Positions 15,615 to 30,440 of a DNA stretch of 64,000 nt are shown in pieces; position 1 is the stretch's first letter, and each line of letters opens with the position of its first letter. The position numbers were made by a program, and so were the translations under genes. The notes beneath the pieces were generated by a model. It saw nothing but the letters and a program-made list of their open reading frames with translations. It was not told the origin of the DNA and searched no databases. This DNA is from Cylindrobasidium torrendii FP15055 ss-10 (taxonomy: Eukaryota; Basidiomycota; Agaricomycetes; Agaricales; Physalacriaceae), in NCBI GenBank assembly GCA_000934385.1, contig KN880433.1, positions 124,001 through 188,000 of the forward strand. The letters run 5' to 3'.

Positions 15615-18473
<2,859 letters not shown>

Positions 18474-21135
18474 CTACTTCTTTTGGTTGAGGGTCTTTTT
18501 GTACTCCTCCTCCAGCTGCTTCTGCACGGGCGCGATTGTCGGGGCATGTACCTAGTTGCATATCAGTAAAATAGACGGAAATCCAAACAAATAGACGCAC
18601 CTTGTACTCCATAGAGAACTCGCCCTTGCCCTGTGTGCAGCCACGAAGTTGGTTGGAATAACCGAACATGTCATTCAGTGGCACGTCCGCCACTACCGTC
18701 AATTCGCCATCATGGACTTCACTGTCCGCAATTGTCCCACGACGAGTGTTCAAGCTACCGATGACAGCGCTTTGGAACTCTGCGGGAGCGACGACCTCAA
18801 CCTTCATGATAGGCTCCAGTACAATAGGCTTCGCGCTGTGGTAAATTTCACGGAAGGCGCCAATAGCTGCAGTCCTGAAAGCAAGCTCGGAGGAATCCAC
18901 GGCGTGGTATGAACCATCCTCCAAAACCATTCTGACACCATTGATGGGGTTGCCGCTGAGTGTTCCTTTCTCCATTGCGATGAAGAAGCCCTGGATGATG
19001 GGTTAGTTCATTATGAAAGTCGAAATAACGGCGGCAGCGAACCTTCTCAACACCAGGGATGTACTGCTCCGGAATGACACCACCAACGACATGATCGAGG
19101 AATTCACCGCCATCCTCGATGGGCTCAATGTATCCGGCAATACGCGCAAACTGACCTGAGCCACCAGTCTGTTTCTTGTGAGTGTATGCAAATGGAGTCC
19201 GCTTTGTGATAGTCTCTTTGAAGGCGACCTTGGGTTTTCCAGTAGTGCAGGCAACATTGTACTCGCGGCGCATGCGTTCGACATAAATTTCAAGGTGGAG
19301 TTCACCCATACCAGAAATGATAGTCTAGCAGAATGATTAGCTCGCTGCAGACCTTTGAGAGTCTGGCGCTGACCTCCTTGCTCTCGGAGTCAAGATGGAC
19401 TCGGAAAGTTGGATCTTCCTTCTTGAATCGGTTGAGTGCCTTCGAAAAGTTGGGCGTCTCTTTGCCATCCAGTTTCAAGGCCAAAGAAATGACAGGATCG
19501 GGTACGAACATGGACGTCTGGTACAAATGTCAGACAGACCCACAAATGACAGATGTCGACATACCATAGAGTAGCTCGTCGTTCCATCCGTGAAAGTGTC
19601 GCCGGAGGAGCACTCTACGCCGAAGATAGCGCAGATCTCGCCAGGACCAATGGATTCGACGTCCTCCATGTCGTTACTGTGCATACGAACGAGACGAGGG
19701 ACCTTGACCTTCTTGCCAGTGCGAGCATTGTAGATGAGGTTAGCCTTCTTGAGAGTGCCCTGGTATACACGCATGTAGGTAAGTTGACCATAACGTCCTT
19801 CTTCGAGCTTGAAGGCCAGTCCAACAAGGGGAGCGTTGGCGGCCGGGGTCAAAGCAAGTTGCGGGGCATCGACAGGTTGTTCAGTGTCATGAGCAAGGAC
19901 CAGTGACTCGGCAGGTGTAGGTAGATACGATGTAACACCATCAAGAAGTGGCTGCACGGCAGTGTTCTTGACAGCAGAACCCAAGAAGACGGGTGAGAAC
20001 TTGAGACCGATGGTTGCGCGACGAATGGCAGCAGCAAGCTGTTCGTTGGTGGGAACTTCGTCCATGAGAACAATTTCGCCAATTTCCTCGTCGACTTCAG
20101 CAAGTTGATACAGAAGTTCGGCACGCTTTTCCTTGGCAAATGCCTCGACCTCGGCAGGAATTTCATTCTTAATGACGACGTCGATGCTGGGAAAGACGTT
20201 AGCAAAATATGAGGACGCCTGAAAATACGCACCCCTTGTGTCCTTCGTTGTAGATAGAACGCCAGTGAACCAAGTCGACAACACCGCGGAATTCATCCTC
20301 TGCACCTATGGGAATCTGAACAGCAGCAGCGGACATCCTCAGTTTCGACCGAATTTGCTCGATGACACGCCAAGGATTGGCACCAGGCCGATCCATTTTG
20401 TTGATGAAGGAAATACGAGGAACATTGTATCGCCTCATTTGGCGGTCGACCGTTGTAGTTTGACTCTGTACGCAATTAGAAACAGAGAAATTCCTCCAGC
20501 AGGTTGCTCACCTGGACACCGGACACAGCACAGAGAACGAGGATGGCTCCGTCGAGAACCCGAAGAGCGCGCTCGACTTCAATGGTAAAATCGACGTGAC
20601 CTGGCCTTAGTGTCAGCGGGAACGCTAGAGGATACGAAGATAACGCACCAGGTGTGTCAATAATGTTGATGGCGTACTTGTTTTTCTCGCCCGAGATGGC
20701 GTCGACGGTTTCCCAGTCGCAGAAAGTAGCAGCACTCTGGATGGTGATACCCTTTTCCCGTTCAAGTTCCATGCTGTCCATCTTGGCGCCAACATTGTCA
20801 CGACCGCGAACCTATGCATTGTGTCAGTGAGTAGAAGCGACGGGCAAAATACAACGCACTTCGTGAATTTCGCGAATCCTTCCGGTGTAGTATAGGATAC
20901 GCTCTGTCAACGTTGTCTTTCCTGAGTCGATGTGGGCCGAGACACCAATGTTGCGCTGGAAGGCAAGTCTCCGGTGGTCGTCCGGCGTCAACGGGTGCTT
21001 GGCCGCCTCCGGGGCCACCACCGTTGAGCTAGTCTGGACTGTAGTTGATGCCCACCGGGAGAGAACATTTGGCAGCCGACAAGAAGATAGTTGTCCTAGG
21101 CCAGACGGACGCCCGAGCGCCTTGCAAATCAACAT
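18474..21135 (-). CDS. MEF1: Mitochondrial translation elongation factor G
   Basis: Start ATG at 21135; stop TAG at 18474..18476. The first 60 residues ([12 protein letters not shown]..., with [10 protein letters not shown]) look like a mitochondrial presequence. The GTPase domain shows G1 [14 protein letters not shown], switch I/II with [15 protein letters not shown]3 [18 protein letters not shown] (across an intron) and G4 [12 protein letters not shown]. Later EF-G domains follow: [15 protein letters not shown] (domain II), [14 protein letters not shown] (domain III), domain IV with [13 protein letters not shown], and domain V with [17 protein letters not shown]. The last exon ends [12 protein letters not shown]. 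The protein drives translocation of mitochondrial ribosomes. Its 5' end faces SEC13 with only 128 bp between the two ATGs. Confidence 0.96.
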
Positions 21136-21263
21136 TGCGAGCGCGTCTTCTTCGTCGACGGTACAGACTCAAAAGCACAAACTGCGTGCTAACATATGCG
21201 GACTTCGGGCCGAGCCACTCGGTCACTGATCTCGGTGTGACATAGCACGCAGACACGTCCACC
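21136..21263. promoter_or_regulatory. Shared divergent promoter of MEF1 and SEC13
   Basis: The two start codons point away from each other across 128 bp, so both promoters and 5' untranslated regions must fit here or overlap. No TATA box is evident on either strand. The call rests on gene layout only. Confidence 0.6.
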
Positions 21264-22429
21264 ATGGTGAGTATGGCTCACAGCGACGGCTCGCGGTCGC
21301 TGACACGCGTCATTAGGCGCCAACTACAGTGTCCGACTCTGTTCCGATAGAAACATCTCATGAGGATATGATAGTGCGTTCAGCGACCTGCTTCATTGAC
21401 TTTTCGTACTCATGCAATGCAGCACGATGCCCAACTGGACTACTACGGAAAGCGTCTCGCAACTTGCTCATCCGACCGTAGCGTCAAAGTCTTCGATGTC
21501 ATCGATGGCGACGCCCAACGCTCTGCCGGTCACACTTTAAAAGGGTCCGTTGTACCCTCTTCACCTTACATGCGTTCTTAAACTTGCAATGCAGTCACAC
21601 TGGTCCTGTTTGGCAGGTAGCCTGGGCCCATCCGAAGTTTGGAAATATCCTCGCATCTTGCTCTTACGATGGAAAGGCTCTCATCTGGAAGGAGCAGCCT
21701 GGTCCAGCCGCCTCCGGGGGTGGTTGGTCCAAGATAAAAGAACATACCCTCCATACCGCGTCTGGTACGCGACAGTGTTACTTTTGTATGCGTTGTCTAA
21801 TTCTCGTGTTAGTGAACTCCGTGTCCTGGGCGCCCCACGAACTGGGTGCCATCCTTGCCTGTGCGTCTTCGGACGGGAAGGTCTCCGTGCTTACCTTCAA
21901 ATCCGATGGGCAGTGGGATGCTGCTATGTTTCCCGCTCACGGCATTGGCTGCAATGCTGTATCTTGGGCACCACCTCACCCTCCAGGCTCTCTCATTTCG
22001 CCTCAATCGACAACCACACCTCTCACCAAGCGTTTCGTGTCCGCTGGCTGTGATAACCTCGTCAAAATCTGGGGTTACCGGGACGACGCGCAATCCTGGG
22101 TCGAAGAGGAGACTCTCGAAGGCCACACAGACTGGGTGCGCGATGTCGCATGGGCACCTAGCATTGGCCTTCCGCGCAGCTACATTGCGACTGCTTCGCA
22201 AGATCGTACCGTGGCCATTTGGACGAAAGATTCAGTCAATGATCCTTGGGTGAAGACCCAGCTGGACCCCTCCGGCGTTGGTTCTGGCAAGTTTGCGGAT
22301 GTTGTTTGGCGCGTATCGTGGAGTCTGGCGGGGAACCTTCTTGCTGTTAGTTGTGGTGATGGGAAGGTTACGCTGTGGAAGGAAAGCATCAAGGGAGCTT
22401 GGGAATGCGTTAGTGATATGGACAGCTAG
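21264..22429 (+). CDS. SEC13: COPII / nuclear pore WD-repeat protein Sec13
   Basis: CDS join(21264..21266,21317..21373,21423..21544,21595..21764,21813..22429), 322 aa. The first coding exon is only the ATG, followed directly by GTGAGT. Sec13 is a six-bladed propeller that pairs with Sec31 in the COPII outer coat and with Nup145C/Nup85 in nuclear pores; the family is also linked to the SEA/GATOR complex. Seen: [119 protein letters not shown]. The length is standard for the family. Confidence 0.97.
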
Positions 22430-22618
22430 ATAGTAGCACTCTGGATTTCGTTTGTACAAAAGAAGATTTTCTTCTCCTACCAAACAAATTGGGCACTATA
22501 TACAGATGTATGATGTTGTGGGTCCAACAGCAAGATTGCAGCAGGACAACTCGGTTGGAACGGGCCGAGCGCGAGGCATTTTGCCTCGCGATCAATTGGC
22601 CAGGTCGTCCTTGCGTTC

Positions 22619-25218
22619 ATGTCGCTTTGCGCGCGTCGCTCGCTCGAGCTCGCCCGAACGACTCCACCCACCTTGACTAGGGCTTCGCCGGCTGTTGTTC
22701 ATAAACGTTTTCGAAGTGGAACGGCCTATAAAGCATATAATGCGAAAAGACAACGGCATGGTGAAGGCAACAGGTCGCGTCCCTCCCACAACGAAGACCG
22801 TCCAATATTCGTGAAGCAAAAGGACAAACTTCTATCGCCGTCGCCCTTCGATACGGAGACCGCATACGAAAAACTCCACGACTTCTTCACTGCCAATGTA
22901 GAGAAATGGGCCTTCAATCAGCAAGTTCACTCCAGGCTCATACGGTTTGGCGTCCCGGAAGAAGCTGTCAACTCGATTCTCCTCGCCTTTATCAAGGACG
23001 CCCGAGGTGGGCGTTTCGCAGACCCAGCCATCGACAAGAAGCTGAGGGACAGTATACTCCGCTTTGGCCGTGCCTCCGCCGAGGAGGACTTGCACGAATT
23101 CAACGACATGGTCTACAATCAGGCGCTTTACGCATGGGTCTCCCATCCCCCGCCGAAATCCTGCCTCGGCGAAAACAACAAGATTGATCCCTCAGTACTG
23201 GCACAAATGCGTGCGCTCACGGAAGCTGTGTCTGGCAGTGAGGCCGACATCTACCCATACGCTCGATCCATGTCGCGCCGTTTCATCATGCATGTTGGAC
23301 CTACGAACTCCGGAAAGACACATAATGCCCTTCGCGCTCTCGCCGCTGCCAAGTCCGGGACGTACGCCGGACCATTGCGCATGCTCGCACACGAAATATG
23401 GACTCGTCTGAATCTTGGCCAGATTGTGCCCGCCGGTGTCGATGAGGCGGAGCTCGCCGATGAAGTTGTGGATGTGGACTCCAATTTCGATCTCCCAGTC
23501 AACTCGAAGGCGGTGACCACAACGGGCAATCGACGATACGCACGAGAATGCAACATGATAACCGGGGAGGAAGTCAAGAATGTTTCAACCGAAGCAACAT
23601 TATTCGCACAAACTACGGAGATGCTCAATACGGTAGCGTTGTACGATGTCGCGGTCGTGGATGAGATTCAACTTCTTGGTGATCCCGAAAGAGGGTTTGC
23701 CTGGACAAGTGCGGTTATGGGCCTCAATGCCAATGAAATTCATCTTTGTGGCGAGGAGACCGCCGTTCCCCTCGTACGAGAAATGCTTGCCGAGACAGGA
23801 GATCAATTGGAGGTACGTTTCTGCACCGAAGCCTCGTCAGCATTTCTTTTACTAAGAGCCTCTCCAGATTCGACGATATGAGCGCCTGTCTCCACTACGA
23901 GTGGAGGACAAACCCATGGGGTCGCTGGACAATCTGAAAACAGGAGACTGTGTGATTAGCTTCAGTCGGGGCGGCATATTCGCGGCCCAACAGAAGATTG
24001 AAAAACAGGGAATGCGGGCAGCCATCATTTACGGAAAACTACCTCCTGAGGTTCGAAGTACACAAGCCGAGATGTTCAACAGCACGCAATGCCAAGTATT
24101 GATTGGTAGCGATGCTATTGGCTTGGGCTTGAACTTGTATGTTCCACCCATTCGTTTTGCTCATCGCCACTTAATTCTTCCCAAGGAAAATTCGACGTGT
24201 TATCTTCACATCAATGCACAAGAACATTGCAAGACAGCCTCATCCCCTTTCAATATCGCAGATCAAACAAATTGGTGGTCGTGCCGGGCGATTTGGCTTG
24301 CACAAGCCCGGTGAGAAGCTAGAGGGCTTAGTGACCGCCATGAACGAAGACGACATGGGCAAACTGCGCGAGGCAATGGCCGCGCCCTGGACCCGGCTCC
24401 CAACGTGTCGTAAAGGTCGAACGTCGGAGACTCTTGCTGCCGTAGCTGGCGTGCTCCCAGGCGCAACGAAGCTGTCGACAATCCTCGAGGCCCACACCTA
24501 CGCTGCCGTCCTGCCGCCATATATCCGCTACCAGCACAGTCATCATCTCACGCCTTTGGCAGATTGGGTAGAAGAAATGGGAGGCGTCACGGCTGGTACG
24601 CCTGTATTCAACGGAAACATGGACATGACCCTGTTATTCCTCAATTGTCCGATTCCATGGCGCGACATGGGAGCTCAGCGCTTCTGCCGAAACCTCATCA
24701 CTATCCTTCAGGAAGAATTATACGTACCCATCCGGGACTGTGACGAAGACGACGGGTTCTTTGAAAAATTGGACGACATCGAAGCCCTTCTTGGTACGAA
24801 AGTAGATGTGGAGGTAGAAGAGCATCTACAGGCGGCGATGAAGGACATGGAGGTGTTCCATCAGCTCCTTGGAATGTATCGATGGCTCGGATTCCGCAGG
24901 CCTGTGTGCTTCCCAGACATGAATCTCGTGCAGGAGACCGTGCCCAGGGTGCAGGCTGCTCTTGCTGGGCTCCTACTTCGCATCCACCACAAGAACGCAT
25001 TTGATGGTAACCACCAGCGTGCAACTTGGGGCAAAACAGCGCATTACAGTGATGAGGAGATGGAGAAGCTGGCTGCTGGGGAGGAACCAGTGCCTTTGGA
25101 TAAAACAAGCATCACATTCACCAACTCAGGGACCCTCAAGTATGCTGCTACTGAAAAGACTTCACTGCTATTCAACCAGTGGAAGGAGAAGCAATTGGCG
25201 CGCGCCAGAGGGGCTTGA
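22619..25218 (+). CDS. SUV3: Mitochondrial ATP-dependent RNA helicase Suv3
   Basis: CDS join(22619..23812,23868..24136,24186..25218), 831 aa. Suv3 is the helicase of the mitochondrial degradosome (with the Dss1 RNase in yeast), unwinding RNA for decay and for intron turnover. The N-terminus is Arg/Ser-rich without early acidic residues (MSLCARRSLELARTT), fitting a mitochondrial presequence. Helicase motifs: I HVGPTNSGKTHNAL, II VVDEIQLLGD, GEEAxxL-like ETAVPLVREML, IV CVISFSRGGIF, V LIGSDAIGLGLNL, VI QIKQIGGRAGRFG. The C-terminal SUV3 domain follows (CPIPWRDMG, GMYRWLGFRRPVCFPDM). The end is a basic tail (KEKQLARARGA). Confidence 0.96.
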
Positions 25219-25534
25219 ACCTGGCTTGAGCTTACGGAAAGTTCACGATTGTCACTCGATTTTTTATTTGCTTAATTCGTATCGCTTTCGTTTATGCTCA
25301 CTCTAGTGTCTACATACATGTACATTATCATCTCACTTGCATCTAATTAGCATATGGTACCCAATTCATACAAACTGGAAATTTGCTGGAAAATAGAGTG
25401 TTCGCAAGTCCCAGCTCGACGTAACGCGAATGATGCAGATGGACATAATACAATTGTGATGGGTTCGTTCTTGACCATCATGATCTTGCCGCCATCGCTT
25501 GTTTGAACACGCTGTTTTCTATCAGCCATAGGAC
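25219..25534. other. Intergenic region
   Basis: Separates SUV3 from the MYND gene downstream. It is AT-rich, with T-tracts near 25260-25270 consistent with a 3' end. No gene seen. Confidence 0.4.
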
Positions 25535-27407
25535 ATGGAGAATCAACTCGCGGAACTTCTGAATGCTGTGAGCCTGTCCGGGGGGCAGATGCCTCAGAGG
25601 GAGAAGGCCATATCTCAACCAGAGGCCTGGGATCAAGAATGGGAAAAGGTGCTCATTCTTTGTGCGAGGGTTTACAAGTCACTCAGCATCTAAAGCTCTT
25701 TGAAGCTGGCGTGTTGTCCAATTTGGAAACCAACTTCCAAGGACTAGCAAGTTCCCACCCCAAGTCTTTCACGACGAGATTAACATTAACCTACTAGGTG
25801 GGTATCACCAAGAAGATTGGTCCAGAACAAACTCACGAATCATACAAGTGAGTTGCGGTGCTTATTCCATTAATTATGCTCAGTGTAGACGTGCTCGGAC
25901 AGAATCTTTCTGTTGTCGACATGTGCCATCCAGCAACGCATCGCAGCCCTTGGAGTTCGTGACGGCGTACAGATTGAGATGCGCTGGCGAATGGCAACTC
26001 CGGCTACGCGGAGGAAGCACGCTCTTATTGGTCTTGCGTCTGCGTGCTCGTTGACGCATAACCTGCACAACGCGCGCGCGTACTGCGCCGCTGAACTGCG
26101 TCTGCAGCATCTCCACCAAACTCCTCTCGTCCTCCTCGACTTGTTCAAGGCTATTAATCCAGGACCCAAGTACCTCCAACACCCTCCCGACAAGCCGTAC
26201 TTTGTTCCAAACACAGACTGGGACGCGTTTGCCCTCAAACACGAGAACGATAGTTCAAAGGCAGAGAACATCACCTTCTCGGCAATGCTCATCCTAAGAA
26301 CGAAGCTTATATGTGTGTTTCGATCACTTATAATCAAGCCTTTTAAAGCTGAATCTCTTCAGACTTGGTCGTCGAGGCCATCTTTCTTTCTCTCCTCGGT
26401 CGCGAACTTCCCAAGGTTTCCGGGTCCCAAGACCCGATGGCTCAAATTCGTGAGATAGTTATGGGCGAGGTTGCCAAGCCTACGTTCGTTGAAGATGAGG
26501 AGGCGTACAACGCTCGCATTGCAAAACGGGTCGTCCTCTTTTGTCAACAATGCGGAAAGGTTCAGCCTCCGAACGTGAAATTCAACTACTGTCCACCGTG
26601 CAGGAAGGTGGGGCGAGATCATCTATACTGTTCGAAGTGAGTCCACTATTTGAGGCCAAGCGAATGTATTTCTAATGCTCTTTTCCCGATAGGAAGTGCC
26701 AGCAGATGGAATGGAAAGCGCATAAAGCGATTTGTGGAAAGCCACCCACCAAGACGTCAGCGGCGGAAGCATCTGGGGACGCACAAGTTACAGAAACTGA
26801 GAAAGAGAACGCTGGCAAGGAGAAGGCAGCAACACCCCACGCCGTCTTGAATGCTTTCATTGGTCCTCCGATTGAAGGCTTCAAACGCACACCGGCGCTC
26901 GAAGAACACATCCTGTATTTGTCCAAGCTGCCTCCAGGAAAGGCAGATCTTCTTGTCAAGCTCGAACCTGTGAGCAAGAACATCGACTTTGTCTTCGTAT
27001 CCACACCCGGCTTTTCCGAGCCTCTCGTCGCCGCCCGCAAGGCTTGCATGACGAAGGGCGACCGGAAAGCCATCGTTTCTCTCTGCCATCTGGTTATGTG
27101 GACAATAGTCACAACATGGGCAGACAGCAAGGAGGTCAACCTTCGACAAAAGACATTGGAGGCGATCCTGAAACAATGGTCAGAGGAGTACGACTATCCG
27201 CTGGAGGAATTAAGGGTGGCGGTCAATGCGGCCCAGGAGAATACCAAACATGACGACTTCAGGCGCCCGTGAGTATAGCTCTCTCCGTCTGGCTGCCGTC
27301 TAACACGTCTGTATAGCACTCTCTGGACGAATGTCAGCCCGCTGGCTTGGGGAACTTATCAGCAACAGAACCCGTCCGTGAGCATCAAGAAGATGTTCAC
27401 ATTGTAG
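25535..27407 (+). CDS. MYND zinc-finger protein
   Basis: CDS join(25535..25648,25696..25750,25798..25847,25889..26312,26363..26636,26693..27268,27317..27407), 527 aa, phases consistent. The N-terminal half is alpha-helical and not recognised (QRIAALGVRDGVQIEMRWRM, YCAAELRLQHLHQTPLVLLD). A MYND finger spans an intron: the Cys pair in VVLFCQQCGKVQ, the YCPPCRK segment, YCSKKCQQMEWKAHKAIC. MYND fingers bind proline-rich peptides in partner proteins. Downstream is an Ala/Glu/Lys linker and a helical C-terminal domain (FIGPPIEGFKRTPALEEHIL) ending QQQNPSVSIKKMFTL. This layout is widespread in Agaricomycetes without a known function. The fourth exon start (25889, 41-nt intron) is the least certain junction. 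Confidence 0.82.
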
Positions 27408-27753
27408 CCCCTTGTTATATCTGTACCATGATGCAAACACTTGATTCACAACCCACTGTCACGCCGGGTAGAGCGAGCAAATGCAAGTCTGTGATAAAGC
27501 GCGTCTGCTCAATGGATCTTTGAAACCAGAATACATAGGTGGAAGTGGAACGGTCATTTTGTAGTGTTACCTCTGGTGAACAACGAAAATAAGAGGCAAT
27601 ATGGAAGCAACAATATGAATTACTGCCACCAATCTATTGCAACGATAGACACGCCGCTAATGACTGTGCTTGTCTGTTCATTCATCACTATTGTAAGGAT
27701 TGAATATTGAATCCGCATTGGATGAAAACGTTGTTTTGGCAGAGAGTGGGACG
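27408..27753. other. Intergenic region
   Basis: Between the MYND gene and the HemK-type methyltransferase gene. An open in-frame stretch upstream of 27754 has no ATG and no family similarity. Nothing else seen. Confidence 0.4.
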
Positions 27754-28693
27754 ATGAAGGATGCGTTCGGCAGTGTCCGAGCTCACTTTCTCCAAACGTC
27801 CAAGTCCATGCCCTTGCTCCGACGGTTAACATCGCTATTGGGCCCCTCACAAGCAGCTCGTGAATTACAATGGATAAAAAAGCACGCTCTCCAAGCACGG
27901 CTTTCTGTCGAGGACCTTGTTGATCGCAGGATGCGGGATGAGCCTCTCCAATATATCCTTGGTGCGTGCTCAAGCACCCAAAAGCGTATCGTTCATGTCT
28001 ATTATTGCAGGGACGCAGCCGTTTGGCCCACTGGATATACGCGTTCGCGCGCCAGTGCTCATTCCACGGCCAGAAACCGAGCATTGGACCATCAAATTAT
28101 CGGAGGCTGTCAGTCCCACCCCTGCTAAGCCGTTCAGACTGCTGGATATTGGCACTGGAACTGGATGTATCCCACTGTTACTTTGCCATCTCTGGCCAAA
28201 AGGCTCTGTATCGGCGTGCGGAGTGGACGTCTCGGACGATGCCCTAACACTTTCGAGAGAAAACGCGAAGGCGCATGGTTTCGAGCGCGGTCCAGTTGAC
28301 CTGGAGCTAAGAAACACTTTCCAGGCAGTGCGCGCGAACATTCTTGACCCAGCATTCACCACTTCCGTCGACCCTCCCTATGACGTCGTGACTTCAAATC
28401 CGCCGTACATTCCCTTCCATGAGTATTTGGACCTACCGCGTTCAGTTTCACGCTTCGAGGATCCCAAGGCGCTCTTCGGGGGTCCGATGGACGGTCTTGA
28501 TTTCTATCCAGCCATTGTAAAGGTGTTAACTCAGGATGGGTTCATGAATAGGAACGGAATTGTCGCGCTCGAGATTGGACACCAGCAGGGAGAGGACGTT
28601 CATAAAATACTGAAGCAGACTGGTAAATTCAAGGAGATTAGTATATGGAATGATCCATGGGGGAAGCAACGGACTGTGTTTGCGAAGATGTAG
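27754..28693 (+). CDS. HemK/PrmC-type release-factor glutamine methyltransferase
   Basis: CDS join(27754..27961,28011..28693), 296 aa. The family methylates the Gln of the GGQ motif of class-I release factors; fungal versions with this layout (yeast Mtq1) act on the mitochondrial factor. Seen: the N-terminal helical domain (LVDRRMRDEPLQYILG), the TQPFGPLDIRVRAPVLIPRPETE segment (across the intron), the SAM-binding loop LLDIGTGTGCIPLLL, and the catalytic NPPY motif in VVTSNPPYIPFHEYL. The C-terminal segment VALEIGHQQGEDVHKIL and WNDPWGKQRTVFAKM close the family fold. No strong presequence is visible from this ATG, so location is inferred from the family. Confidence 0.92.
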
Positions 28694-28853
28694 GACATTC
28701 CATCTTAAGTACTTTACTAGTCTTTAGCAAGGCTTCGCGTCCGGTTAACTTGGTAGCCGAGTCCACATATTTGCTCAGACATGCTCGTCCTTTGAACGTC
28801 ACGTTGCACGGCACTGCCCCACGGACAACGAAGCTTTCTCTCGCTCTCTCGTC

Positions 28854-30164
28854 ATGAAGATGGATCCAGCAGACCCATCGACATTCAACCATAAGACTGC
28901 CCGGTTGCCGTCTGGACGAACATATCACTACGTCGATGAATTCACAGGGCCAGAAAAGTGTCGAGAGAGCACTCCAGTTTTACTGTGCTTGCACGGCTTC
29001 CCGGACTCGTGGTGCGTGCAGTTGGAATTGGTCAATGACACCTTCATTGATGGACGAGGCGCAGGTATGGATGGCGTTACCAGATCGGACCTTGGGCGCG
29101 CAAAGGGTTTCGTGTTGTAGTGCCTAGTATGCTGGGCTACGGCGGAACGGACAAGCCAGACGACGCAGCAGAATACACCTCAAAGAAACTTTGCGCCGAC
29201 CTCGTTGCACTACTGGACGTTTTGAACATCTCCCAACCCGTGAGCCTTCTCGTACTTCTACATGGATTGCGACCAAAACTCAAAGTAGATTGTCGTGGGA
29301 CATGACTGGGGCTCGCATACGGCAGCACGCTTTGCATTGTGGCATCCAGACAGGCTTCGAGCACTGATCATGTACGTGCCGTGCAAGTCACAATGCGATA
29401 TCATGGAAACTCAGACGCAACAGAATATCGGTCCCATACACACCACCCGCACGCAAATATGTGTCCATCGAGTCCATCGGAGAACGCTTCCCAAACCTGC
29501 GCTACCAAGCCCTGTTCAGTGAGCCGCGTACCACTCAAGTCGTAGAAAACATGGTACGTCTGTCATGGTAGAGGATTTGGGCGAATGATCAATCTGAGGA
29601 GCAGCTGCCAATGTTTCTACGAATGGTGTTTGCGTCCCCCAGGGCCACCGGTGGAGGCTTTACGAATATCGAAAAGTGGGGGCAGATTACACCGCAGGAA
29701 ATTGAAGCTCGGCCATCGGTGTTGACGCCCGCGGTACGTGAAAGAACTGGGAGTTCGTGCAAGGCTAATGTTATGCAGGAATATGAATTTTATCTGAAGG
29801 AGTTGGGGAAGGGTATGAATGGGCCATTGAACTACTATCGGACAACTAAGCTGCGCTATGAAGAAGAAAGAGGTACGAGATCCAGGAAAAAAATGCGCAC
29901 AGTTAACACGCACCAGATCTCCCGGCAAACTTGCGCAGCGACCTTCCCGTTCTCTTCCTCTGGGGCACAATGGACACCACGACTGTCGGGCCAGTTATCA
30001 GGAAAGCCCACAAATTCGTCGAAAGGTTGCAAGATGTCGGGCTGGAAGGAAAAGGCCACTGGGTGCTTGTCGAGGCGCGGGAGTTGGTGACGAATCACAT
30101 TTTGGGATGGTTGGACAGTCAGTGTATCGCTCCGAGAGAGATAGAGTCCAGGCACAAACTGTGA
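28854..30164 (+). CDS. Epoxide hydrolase, alpha/beta-hydrolase fold
   Basis: Eight-exon gene from ATG 28854 to TGA at 30164. Joins read PDSW|YGWRYQIGPWARKGF, NISQP|IVVGHDWGS, ALI|ISVPYTPPARKY, VVENM|EEQLPMF, TPA|EYEFYL and EER|DLPANLRSDL. The family hydrolyses epoxides to diols. Visible catalytic parts: the oxyanion-hole segment LCLHGFPDSW, nucleophile Asp in VGHDWGSHTAARFA (Asp, not Ser, supports epoxide hydrolase), the third acid in WGTMDTTTVGP and the base His in GKGHWVLVEA. The SMLGYGGTDKPDD segment after strand 4 is typical of the family. No signal peptide. Substrate not predictable. Confidence 0.9.
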
Positions 30165-30229
30165 CTCGGAGATGTAATCAATCGATACCCGGGTCCCGGT
30201 CCGTTGACGCACGCTTCGGCATCTGAACT

Positions 30230-30243
30230 GTCTCTCTCTCTCT
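30230..30243 (+). repeat. Short TC microsatellite / pyrimidine tract
   Basis: Seven TC units about 200 nt upstream of the Barentsz-like start codon. Pyrimidine tracts are common in fungal core promoters and 5' leaders; this is too short to say more. Confidence 0.5.
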
Positions 30244-30440
30244 TTGTACGGCCATCTACGTATTTTGCAAACATCCCACAAATTTCGCTTGCTTTCTTTG
30301 TTTCTCCTGTCCGTTCGCTACACAACTCTAAACGCTTCAAACAATAATTCCCAGTTTTTCACCCACTCGTGCCACCCTACGTGCGTGATGTGCTGTTTCT
30401 CAAAAGATGCGCAATGCTTATTACCGAGCAGATCATTTCA

